Shown here: in pieces, positions 24,401 to 35,404 of the stretch
How positions within the stretch are numbered: position 1 is the first letter of the stretch
How the letters are laid out: each line of letters begins with the position of its first letter
Source of the DNA: Owenia fusiformis
Lineage: Eukaryota; Annelida; Polychaeta; Sabellida; Oweniidae
Assembly (NCBI GenBank): GCA_903813345.2
Contig: CAIIXF020000005.1
Coordinates: 7,817,375 to 7,881,374 of the forward strand
Length of the DNA stretch: 64,000 nt
Reading direction: 5' to 3'
Notes under the pieces: model-generated
Databases searched by the model: none
Told to the model about the DNA's origin: nothing
The model's input: the letters and a program-made list of their open reading frames with translations, nothing else
Position numbers and translations under genes: made by a program

Positions 24401-27400
24401 GTTCGTTCGGTATTTTAATACTCACTGTGATACTGTAGAAGAGCGGGCGCGGGTAAATTTCGATGAAAACACCACTGAATGATGGGATAAAGCTGGGCAT
24501 AGTCTGGTGAGGAATAGTGTCTACAAATTCAAAAGAGTCATTCGGCATTTACATTTCTCTGTTTAGATAATGAATACTATGGGTAATGCGATTTAAGAGA
24601 CATTTGGGACTGTGATGCAACATTAAAAGTAACATAGCGTTGCATCAGATTCGTTGCATCGAGAATAATTGATGTTGCTACATCATGAAAACGGGTTTGC
24701 TGTCAACTTACAATACAGTCACACCACTGGCAAATTGATTGAAATTAATATGTCACCAAACGAAGTTTCACTGTAAAATTTTCAATCTTTTTAACTAGAC
24801 CTTTAACAGTAATTTATATTGATGCGTTTCTCAAATATTTTGTGGATGCTTTGGTGTTTCGTTTGCGGCCTATGACGGGTGTAGTATCTGCAGCCGTGAA
24901 ACAAGTTAGAAAAGTTAATCTCGAGAGGATTGTACGATCTGTAAGTGATGTAAACGAGTGTCGTCTCGGAAAGAAAAATTACAGTGAAATCTTTTCATTT
25001 CAGCCAATAGAGAGTACTGCCTCTGTGTCGCTAAAACTGATATATTTTGAGAACTCCAACGGCCATGGCCACAATGGTCATTGTTGCGATGGACGAGGAA
25101 TATTCTGCGAATCCGGCGGAGGTCGTGGCGGCTGTGACCACTACTTCATCATGTGTCTAGACACGGTCGATAGCCAACAGTGAGTGAAAATCATAATAGA
25201 CTGAAACTAGTAGTTATGTGAAGTAAAAGTAAATCTCACAAGTTTTTTGCGATGCATTGCATTATTTTGGTCATGTTCAAGATAAAAAGTCAATACTTTT
25301 AAATCAGTATTTATGCTACCTATTGGCCAGAACTTTAGATAATTCATTGCTTGTGTTCAATCATAAAAAAGAAATTCAATGTGTCACTTACGTTTACAGG
25401 GCGAGCAATGGTAAAGTATGTCCCTACGGCAAAGTCAGGACAGGAAAAACGGAGAGTAGCCATATCTCATTTGGATCTAGAATTGGTGGATCAACAGCAA
25501 ATCCCATGACATTCCAAAATGTGCTAACATCATATCCGGTAAATATTCTACATTTATATTGTTTATATCGAATACTCTCTCGAGAAAATAATCTGTATAT
25601 GTATAGTGACCGTTCTTTATAGTTAAGAAAACGTTAATTGTGTTAAGCAGACGGACCTTCACCAATGGCATCTATTTCAAATATATTTTAGGGTGGGATT
25701 CTGATCAAGGCTGACATTTGGGATGATGATTCCGGACAAGTATTTGGAGGAGATGACGATTTCGTTGATTATCTGACGAAAAAGGTTTACGTCCCTGCGG
25801 CAAGATCAAGGGCTGAAGCAACGCCAAAGAGGTTTAGGATGCAAAGACGAGTAAAGTAAGTATACCATTTTCCCAAATATATTTTACTTGATATTTGGTC
25901 CGGGGTTCTTGAACATAAGCTGAGATCTTAATTCAATAGACAAATGAACTGCATACCACTGTACTCTCATAAATATTCAAGGCATAGTCTTAGTTTGGTT
26001 TTAGTGATGCGATTTACATGTTGGTCATCGTGCGCACTTTTATTTATAATATAGAACCTCGTAGACCCCTAGTGTAATTTTTTTGTATTTGAAACGTTGA
26101 TATTTTAAAATCTGATTTGAGATCTAGTCCAAAAGACAAAATGAAAACAGCCCCATCCATCCCACATGTACGCCCACGATTTTCTCAAATTATACAGACT
26201 ACGAGGGTCATTGGGACCAAAAGATAGTTTACATTCAGTGCACCATTTTAACATAAAACTTATTTCTTATTCCAGACTTGATATAGAGGTCTCAGTGTAT
26301 TGTGATTACAACTACTACGGGAGTGACTGCTCGGTGTACTGTCAGGCCCAAGATGATTACTACGGTCATTACACATGCGATCCAGATTCTGGTTCAAAGA
26401 TATGCAATTCTGGTTAGCCTAACTGTTGTTCTTGTCTTCGCAGCAACTTTCACCATATCATGAATATCCGAATTATGAGCGATATTAGTAACGAGCGGAC
26501 ATCAAGTTACACGTCCCCGGCCAAGAGCTAGAAACAATCAACAATTTCCTTCCTTGTTCTATGAATGGCACAATAGACTTCTTAGAAATGTCTCAAATAT
26601 CTCATAACTTGGATCCAGGGTTCCAGAATGTGGTGATATCATACAGTTAGGCTTTAAAAAGCTATGTTTTTAAAAAACTCCACATGGTTATTTCTGTAGC
26701 TCCCACAAGTGTTACTTAGCCTTTGATTGGTCAGAAAATGGTAAATAATTTTGATTGTATTAATTTCAGGATTTTATGGTGAAAATTGTGATAAAGCCGT
26801 GGATGAATGTGCCAGCTACCCTTGTCTTAACGGGGGGACTTGTATTGACAATCACAACGAGTTCACCTGCGAGTGTGCCATTGGCTTTAGGGGGATCACG
26901 TGCGAAATCAATATTGATGATTGTTCTCAATCGAACTGCACAAATAACTCCACTTGCCAAGATGGGGTTAACTCCTACACGTGTATCTGTGCAGAAGGAT
27001 TCCGTGGAGAATTCTGTTCCCAAGTTATAACAACATTAAGTCCAACTACCATCAGTGTGAATTTAACTACAAAGCCAAAGCCCACACCAGAGGTCAAATT
27101 GTTAAAGTATAATGACGACAAGCCTCTGCGTGGTGATATGGCGGCCGTTTCCTCTCCACAGAAAGATGGGGTAAGATAATTCCAGGATTTAATTTACATT
27201 TAATGCAATCTCACAAATAGCATTGGATAGTGTTTGATATTCTCATGTGTTCTCTATTACCATATTGTTTTATGAATAGTTATTTTCTATAATTGCGAAA
27301 CTGATTTACGTCATGAAAGAAATTCAACACCACCATTGCACAGCAATACCACAATCACACAAAGCACCGCCAACAGACATATCACCGCCATCATACAAAT

Positions 27401-30400
27401 TACTGCCACCACGCACAACATGTAACACTTTACCACCACCACACTGAGCAACAACACCACCACTCACAGCACAACACCACAACACACAGCACACCAGTAA
27501 CACACAGCAATACCACAATCACACACAGCACCACCAACACACATTATTGCCACCACACGTGACATCTACAGTAAACAATTTACCGCACCACCAAACTCAG
27601 CAACAACACCACCACATACAGCACAACAGTAACACACAGCAATACCACAATCACACACAGCACAACAGTAACACACAGCAATACCACAATCACACACAGC
27701 ACAACAGTAACACACAGCAATACCACAATCACACACAGCACAACAGTAACACACAGCAATACCACAATCACACACAGCACAACAGTAACACACAGCAATA
27801 CCACAATCACACACAGCACCGCCAACACACACAAATACTATATGTCATCACACTCAACACCATCACCACTAAACCTGCTACAATTCAAGTAAAATTGTTT
27901 TACTTATTGCCAATACATTTTGTTTCAGTCTTGGATTGAGGGCCACATCCATTTCATCATCATCCCAATTGTCCTTATTGTCATCATAGCGTTCCTATTG
28001 CTCTTTGCATTCTGGTACAGAAGGTATGTAGTCATTTCTCTATTATAATTAATAATAGATTTATTACTAGATTGTTGTTTGACATCCCAACTGTTGTTGA
28101 AAAGAAGGGAGAGTGGAGGATTGTCATGTACATTGGTTTGACACAATGATTACATATTTACATGTACGTCCATATTAAAACGCACCAAATATTTCATACT
28201 CAAGGGGCGAGGAGGAAAATTCTCAATAAATGGTGTATAGTTGGTTTGGCAGTATTTTCAGTTAGGGGAGAGTCTTGGATGAAATTTCCACCTAGGTGAT
28301 AGCTTCGCAGAGTGGTAGGAAGTTCTTTTTTGAGGAGTTAGCCCCCCACCCCCCAAAAACACCCCACCCTTGGGAAAAAATTGTTCACACTAAATAACCT
28401 TAGATATTTTGATGTTTGTAAGTGACATACATAGATATTATATATATGAATAATTTGCAGTATTATTGATGCTGATTACTCCTAAAGAATTTGAATATCA
28501 GTACAAAGTGTGTACCCCAGGGGGCAAATTCGTAACTCATTTTCTTACTGTTTTGATTCTAACTTTTCAATTAGACACTGTAAGAGGTTGAAAAAATTCA
28601 TGTGAAGTGCCCAATAGCAGGGTTAGTAACCCTGAAAGATGCAAAGCCATGGAAGAAGTAGGAGCTGAGAAAAAAATTGTTGATTTTTCGAAAAATTTGA
28701 CATTTTTGACAACTGGATTTTGTGTATGACTATAGCTGACCCCTATAGTTTCTAGATCCATCCCTCTATGATGATATATATGGTTTTATAGTGTGGAACT
28801 AAGATGTAAAACATAATTAAGATGGGTTTTAAGGAAGTTTAAGGTTTTAAACAAGTCCAAAATTTGAAAAATTGTAAATATAAGGTTTCAAATTTACAAA
28901 TTCCAGGTATAGCCATGGCTGACCCCTATAGTTTCTAGATCCATCCATCTTTGATGATATTTATGCTTTCATAGTGTGAAACTAAGATGTAAAACATAAA
29001 TTAGATGGGTTTTAAGGAAGTTATAGGTTTTAAACAAGTCCAAAATTCGAAAAATTGTAAATGTAAGGTTTCAAATTTACGAATTCCAGCTATAGCCATG
29101 GCTGACCCCTATAGTTTCTAGATCCATTCCTCTTTGATGATATTTATGGTTTTGTAGTATGGAACTAAAGATGTAAAACATAATTTAGATGGGTTTTAAG
29201 GAAGTTAATGATTTAAAACAAGTCCAAAATTTGAAAAATTGTAAATATAAGGTTTCAAATTTACGAATTTTAGGTATAGCCATGGATGACCCTTATGGCT
29301 TTTTCATCAATACCTCTGCGATGAAACATTAAATTTTAGAGTGTGAAACTAAGATGAAAAACATACCGAAGATGAATTTTAAGGAAGTTTAAGAATTTTA
29401 ACAAGTGCAATATTTGACAAATTGAGAAATATCAGGTCTCAGAGGAGCACGGAAAGTATCGCAACAGATTTCAGACAGTCATATGTTGGATTTTGTCTGT
29501 TTTCTGAGGATTTAAGCAGGTGCATATGATAGGCCATTGCATTACCTACGGGAAAAGAACTCTTAGAGATGATAAAATAGTTTGGAATTTGAGACAGCGA
29601 AGGTGAAAACAATCCACCCACATGTTTTTTGGGAAATGTCGTCCTGATTTTCAACCCCGTTCACCCCTGGTTTTTCAATTTTTGTTGCATCAATATGTTG
29701 CGTTTTGAGACATAGTTAACACCCTATGCAGACAGAGCCTGTGGGAAATATTGGGTGCGGAGCAAATGAGCGGAGGGTGCGGAGCTAACGGTTATTTTTG
29801 AATTTAAATTTGGGATATTTCTGAAACTAAGCCGTTTTGGGACTTCAAATATACCAAGATATGTGTATTTGACACCAAATATCAATACAATTGTGAAAAT
29901 AGTAGCGCAATTCATTCTATAGCGACGCAGTGTGCCTTAAACCTTTCCCAGACCTATATATTTTGAAATTATCCTTTTAATACTGAGTCCCCAGCATTCA
30001 TAAAAAATGGTGTTCAAGGTGCACTATCTATACAAATTATTTTTGCATCTTGGAAGCCAGGCAGTATCTGTGTGATTTTATAAAAATTCGGAAATTTTTT
30101 CAGATATGAGCCCCCTCTAAATATTGGGTGCGGAGCAGCTCCATAAACGTAGCTCCGCACCCAATATTTAGAGGGGGCTCATATCTGAAGAACATTTCCG
30201 AATTTTTATAAAATCACACAGATACTGCCTGGCTTTCAAGATGCAAAAATAATTTGCATGGGTAGTGTATCTTGAACACCATTTTTTATGAATGCTGGGG
30301 ACGCAGTATTAAAAGGATAGTCTCAAAATATATAGGTCTGGGAAATGTTTAAGGCATACTGCGTCGCTATAAAATGAATTGCACTACTATTTTCACAATT

Positions 30401-33400
30401 GTATTGATATTTGGTGTCAAATACACATATCTTGGTATATTTGAAGTCCCAAAACGGCTTAGTTTCAGAAATATCCCAATTTTAAATTCAAAAATGACCG
30501 TTAGCTCCGCACCCTCCGCTCATTTGCGCCGCACCCAATATTTCCCACAGGCTCTGTCTGCATAGGGTGGTTAACCATTAAAAGGATAAATTTCTTTTAG
30601 ATAAAGCGGAAAACAATATTTTCCTGTTATTTTCCCATAGGGAAAACTCATGTGATCCATTGCTTTCAGCTTAATTTTGGTCACCCATATTTGATATCTT
30701 TAAAATCCCTGATGGAATTTATTTTTCATTTAAAGGGGTTAACTGTATGTAAAAACACATATATTTATACATATACACATATATATTTATGCATGTGGGT
30801 GGGTTGTTTGCACCTTCCCTGTCTCAAAATAGAAATTATTTTATCATCTCTATGGTTGCTTTTCCTGGAGGAAATGCATTGGCCTAACATATGCACCTCC
30901 TCAAATCCTCAGAAAATAACCCTTGAGTTCCTAAGGGGGTGAGAGGTTAATAAATCCCCCAGTAAATGTAACTGCTCCTAGGGATATCATATACAGTGTA
31001 GTAATTGATTGATTAAATGGATTATAACTAACTAATTATTATTTGATGATATTTATTATGTGATATAGCATTTTTAATTTTTCACATCAACATGTTCGAT
31101 GTAATGTTCTGCATTATCAAAATACATAAAGACATGGTTAATTAAAAGAAACATGTTTTCTCTATATTTTGTTATGCCCCTTCTGTAATTAAGCAATGAT
31201 CATCTCCTAATACAAAATGTTGTTATGAATTATCAAATTATAATCACTACACTCCCAATAAAACAATTTGTCATCAGGCAACAGTAATTATTTGGGAAAA
31301 TAAGGATTATAAGGATCATACCCCCCCCCGGGCCTAGAAGCTTCCGTTAGTGCAATGATATAAGGAACTCTAGGGTAAAAGGGTCTTGTCACATTAAAAT
31401 CTTCATGTAGATCAAAAAAGTATATATGGTGATATGATCAATATGTTTCAAACAAACAGACATTGTAGAAAATGTTTACATACTGACTTTGCAGATGACA
31501 TTTTCTAGCATAGTTGAAGAATTCTTTTCATTTATTGAAATGATAGTCATAAAATTATAATATCAGAGTCATTTGATGCAAATTACTGCAGCCCCACATG
31601 TTCTGCTGAATGCAAAACAGAGTGAATAATTTTAAAATCAGCCTCTTCAGGAGTGGAATTTAACAGGAGAATTCAGTTATCATTTTCACAGATATTTGAG
31701 TTCTCTCCAATAGTTCCACTTAAAACAATCTTGACATTTGGCACACTTTTAGAATGCTGCTTTATTGAATTTCTTTGTAATCTTTGAAAATTTGTCTTAT
31801 ATTACTTGGACAAAGGTATTCATATTTTTAGGTAATGGTGTAATTTCTTCTATGGATTAAAGTTCAATAGGGGAAGCATCCATTCTTCGCATTCTTTCAG
31901 AATCCTTTACTGATGGAGACAACTAGCTAGGAGTCTAATATGAAATCTATTCTTTGGGCTCCTTTACTAGATTTGATGGAGTAGTCAAATATAGCTTTCC
32001 AAAACTCTCCAAATTTCAACATATAAGTTAATCTTCATTTTCCCTTTGTCATAGCCATTGCATCAATCCGTAAAGTTTTATCAATTTGTGGTATGGTTTC
32101 ATCGATCTCCATTTCAAACCCCTTTTTAAGTTCTGATTTTACAGGATAAGATAGATGATTATTGTCAAACGAACTGTTTGTATCCATATAAGATCATAGT
32201 TTACTCACACATTTCTAGGCAAGGTGTGTCCAATTCCAGCCAATTCAATATTCCATATAACTGCATTCCAATTTACTACTCTCATAAACCCAAGGTCAGT
32301 TTTAGATTCTAGAGAAACTAATGAAACTAATGATCATAGGGAATAGCATGCCAAGTGCTTGTATTTGAATTTATGTGGATTACTCATTTGGTAGACACCT
32401 TTATCAAATGTTAAAGTGTTGTTGATTTTCAAGTTGTACAAGCACAGTGTCATGGGTGCTTTCTTTTCCTGACATAGTATAACATTGTGGTAAAAATTAT
32501 CAAAGGCGCCTAGTACAGTAATTCTAGTTCATCATCTTGTATAAATGATATATCAGCAGTGAAACCTGTATATCCCAACATCTGACTATTGTGAACACCT
32601 ACCAATCATCGGCCCAACACCTGACTTATCTGAAAACCAACCAATCTGAACACTTTTCCCCAGTCCAATTTTTCCTTCCTCCCATTGACTCCTATGTTTA
32701 AAAATTGAAATCTGAACACCTCTTAATTCGAACAGTGAACATTCATATTTGAAAAATCAACCTGTTTAACTTGAACTTTTTTTTTTACCAAATATCACAT
32801 ATTTCTTACAAAATTGCTCAAATATTGTCAGTTTAACACTGAATTGTTATGATATCAAAACTTTTGAATTAGATTTTGGAATGCTATTAAGCTTTTTGGG
32901 TGGTCAGTATAAATATTATTAATATTTATTAATATTTTCATTCATTTTTCAATGCATTCATATTTCTTCAAAATCCAGAATATTGCAGATGTAAAAACCT
33001 CAAAATTCAAACACTTCTAATTTGAACGCTTTTAGCTGGTCCAAATACTATATCTAGTAGCATTCAGATTAGAAAGATTTTCATGACTTTTCACTCCATC
33101 TATATGCAGCAGACTAACTGCTGCAACAGGTATATATTCTACACCTGGTCTCTAAGCTATGATATCACAGTTGTTACTATTATTCTCATAACCTTCGATT
33201 ATCAGGGCTCATCCAAGGCTGTACCTGAATAACGTGAATTTGAGACCAATTTTCGAGATCAATTTTTCAAATTTTGCACTTGTTTAAAACCTTGAACTTC
33301 CTTCAAACTCATCTTATGCATCTTTTACATTTTAGTTAAATACTCTAAAATATATATCTCATCACTGAGGTATAGATGTAAAAAAGCCATGAGGGTCATC

Positions 33401-35049
33401 TTTGGCTATACCTGAAATTCATAAATTTGAAAACTTACATTTACAATTCTTCAAATTTTTGACTTGTTTAAAACCTTAAACTTTCTTAAAATTCATTTTG
33501 GGTATGTTAAATCTTAGTCCCACACTCTAAAACTGTATATTTAATCATAGAGGTATGGATGTAAAAACCATAAGGGTCAGCCATGGCTATACCTGAAATT
33601 CGTAAATTTGAAACCTTATATTTACAATTTTTCAAATTTTGAACTTGTTTAAAACCTTAAACTTCCTTAAAACCCATCTAAATTGTGTTTTTTCATATTA
33701 GTTCCATACAGCAATACCATAAGTATCACCATAGAGGGATGGATCTAGAAACTATAGGGGTCTGCCATGGCTCTACCTGGAATTTGTAAATTTGAAACCT
33801 TATATTTACAATTTTTAAAATTTTGGACTTGTTTAAAACCTTAAACTTCCTTAAAACCCATCTTAATTATGTTTTACATCTTAGTTCCACACTATAAAAC
33901 CATATATATCATCATAGAGGGATGGATCCAGGAACTATAGGGGTCAGCTATAGTCATACACAAAATCCAGCTGTCAAAAATGTCAAATTTTTCGAAAAAT
34001 CAACAATTTTTTTCTCAGCTCCTACCTCTTCCATGGCTTTGCATCTTTCAGGGTTACTAACCCTGCTATTGGGCACTTCACATGAATTTTTTCAACCTCT
34101 TAAAGTGTCTAGTTGAAAAGTTAGGATCAAAATAGTAAGGAAATGGCTCACGAATTTGCCCCCTGGGGTACACACTTTGTACTAATATTCAATTTTCTTA
34201 GGAGTAATCAGCATCAATTATACTGCAAATGATTCATATATATAATATCTATGTATGTCACTTACAAACCTCAAAATATCTAAGGTTATTTAGTGTGAAC
34301 AATGTTTTTCCCCGGGGTGGGGTGTTTTTGTGGGGTAGGGGGCTAACTCTTCAAAAAAAAGAACTTCCTACCACTCTGTGAAGCTATCACCTAGGTGGAA
34401 ATTTCATCCAAGACTCTCCCCTAACTGAAAATGCTGCCAAACCAACTATACTCCATTTATTGAGAATTTCCCTCCTCGCCCCTAGAGTATCAATGTTTAC
34501 GTATAAATGAAGCAAACAACCACTTTTTGTCCGGTACGAAAGTCCCTTATATCTGACGCTAATCTTGTCCTGCTTTATTTGCGTTTTAGGCACCGATCGA
34601 AGAAGACAGTTGAGAATGACCATGAACTTGACGATAGTGTTTATGCCTCAATTGGTGAAAACACTAGGCGGAATATTGTCAAAAACTGTACACCCGTTTT
34701 CAACAATGAGACATACCTACAAGTGAGCACCATACCAGACGTTAAAGAAACTCATGACATGGATGCTGAAAATGCGCGTACCCTAAATGGAGTCGCGTCC
34801 GGCACAATTGCCATTCCAAATCGCACTTTGCAAGATGGCGCTGTTCGTCCAGAAGAGAATATTCCATTGGTATACTCAGAGCCAGAGAATGAGTACAGCG
34901 TCCTTGGGAACCCGGATGAAGGATATATGGTCCCCAAATCCTATAAACACCAAGAAGCCCCAGCCCTTCCAGCAAGAAATGAGAACCTGTACTCCTCACC
35001 ACCAAACAATGCTCCTATTAGAGAACAGATGGCGCCACTTGATGTATAG
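15453..35049 (+). CDS. Delta/Jagged-like DSL-domain transmembrane protein, 544 aa, eight exons
   Basis: Exons: 15453-15515, 25004-25179, 25400-25538, 25692-25855, 26276-26412, 26770-27170, 27929-28023, 34590-35049; phases are continuous. Residues 1-21 are a signal peptide. Residues 22-180 form an MNNL/C2-like domain (LKLIYFENSNG, ILIKADIWDDDSG). Residues 190-233 are a DSL domain with Cys190, 199, 203, 215, 224 and 233. EGF1 (240-271) and EGF2 (278-309) are calcium-binding type. A Thr/Pro linker with RGD at 347-349 leads to a membrane helix (about 369-389). The 153-residue tail has tyrosines at 410, 434, 487, 494, 504, 510 and 526, in YASI, YLQV, YSVL and YMVP contexts, and PALPAR at 516-521. 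By family this is a candidate Notch ligand, but Deltas usually carry more EGF repeats and the tail looks like a signalling tail. Exon 1 lies 9.5 kb upstream and is the least certain part. Confidence 0.85.
15516..25003 (+). other. 9.5-kb first intron of the DSL gene
   Basis: AT-rich DNA with no convincing exon. The donor AAG|GTTAGT and acceptor CTTTTCATTTCAG both leave phase 0. A duplicated GGTCGTGGTGACTGAATTT occurs at about 23910 and 23987. An alternative signal-peptide-like ATG frame near 22627 ends in the wrong phase. First introns of this kind often hold enhancers, but none can be identified by eye. Confidence 0.5.
27622..27816. repeat. 39-bp minisatellite, five identical copies, DSL intron 6
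   Basis: Units start at 27622, 27661, 27700, 27739 and 27778 and read CACAACAGTAACACACAGCA followed by ATACCACAATCACACACAG. Degenerate CA/ACC-rich copies extend upstream to about 27320. Because 39 is divisible by three, frames stay open on both strands (a 13-residue HTQHNSNTQQYHN repeat on plus), but the array lies inside an intron with good splice sites. Confidence 0.85.
28725..29440. repeat. Tandem ~182-bp repeats, left arm of the fold-back element
   Basis: The phrase GCTGACCCCTATAGTTTCTA recurs at about 28736, 28918 and 29101, with a diverged unit near 29283, giving a period of about 182 bp. Each unit continues through GATGGGTTTTAAGGAAGTT and AAATTGTAAATATAAGGTTT. Confidence 0.8.
29716..30574. 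mobile_element. TTAA-flanked palindromic element nested in the fold-back element
   Basis: TTAA at 29716-29719 and 30571-30574 bounds an almost complete palindrome centred near 30138. The ends are CACCCTATGCAGACAGAGCC and its complement, and the arms of about 410 bp match nearly base for base. The arms hold mirror-image short open frames (29724-29915 minus, 30374-30565 plus) with the same peptide. TTAA points to piggyBac- or Kolobok-type mobilisation. Confidence 0.75.
32552..33060. mobile_element. Possible degraded pogo/Tigger-type MITE
   Basis: The left side begins CAGTGAAACCTGTATA and continues with repeated CTGAACACC-like phrases (ATCTGAACACCTCTTAATTC); the right side has TTCTAATTTGAACGCTTTTA. 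Such AATTCGAACACC phrases are typical of pogo/Tigger-derived ends. The right boundary is not sharp. Confidence 0.3.
33215..33965. repeat. Tandem ~182-bp repeats, right arm of the fold-back element
   Basis: Inverted copies of the left-arm units: phrases such as ATTTACAATTTTTCAAATTT and AAACCTTAAACTTCCTTAAA recur at about 180-bp spacing, ending in a unit with GATGGATCCAGGAACTATAG. Confidence 0.8.
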
Positions 35050-35377
35050 CAGGAATCCACTTCAACGCATGCGCAGTCACATAATAAAAAGTGAAACTAC
35101 AATTCTCAAACGGGTTGCATAACAGCTGCTTTAAAGTACACATGATTCACAACAATTTGATATTTTTATATTTTTTATATTTAGATTAGGCTTTTTGTAT
35201 GTGATGTCTTTTGATTTTTATTTACATCTTTTGATCAGAGTTTGTTTTAAATCTTAATTGATATTTCCTCACTAGGTGTGTTGTATATACCATGACTAGT
35301 TGAAAGCCCATGGAATATCAGATCATTTTGAGTGATGTCATTTTTTATCGAAGAGTCGATATCTAAGACTAAGAGGC

Positions 35378-35383
35378 AATAAA
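35378..35383 (+). terminator. Polyadenylation signal of the DSL gene
   Basis: AATAAA occurs about 330 bp after the stop codon at 35047-35049. It is the first canonical hexamer downstream, so transcripts probably end near 35400. Confidence 0.5.
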
Positions 35384-35404
35384 ATGATATCAGTAGAAAT
35401 GATT

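Larger units (their letters stand above)
28196..34490. mobile_element. 6.3-kb fold-back element filling DSL intron 7
   Basis: The left end (28196-28530) and right end (34142-34490) are inverted copies, for example GGGGCGAGGAGG against CCTCCTCGCCCC, and GTACCCCAGGGGGCAAATTC against its complement. The arms run about 1.25 kb each and carry about four tandem units of roughly 182 bp on each side. Further inverted blocks flank a nested TTAA palindrome (29716-30574). The loop at about 30.96-33.2 kb has no clear coding capacity. Long arms with internal tandem repeats resemble FB elements of Drosophila and TU elements of sea urchins; membership is inferred. The target duplication is unclear. Confidence 0.75.

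Noticed and set aside
24842-25003. Upstream in-frame ATG extension of the DSL exon 2
   Set aside because: It would add 54 residues without a signal peptide and read through a good acceptor (CATTTCAG), so the exon is taken to start at 25004.
27547-27939. 130-codon plus frame with repeated HTQHNSNTQQYHN
   Set aside because: Produced by the 39-bp minisatellite. It lies within DSL intron 6, whose splice sites and phases join the EGF and membrane-helix exons cleanly.
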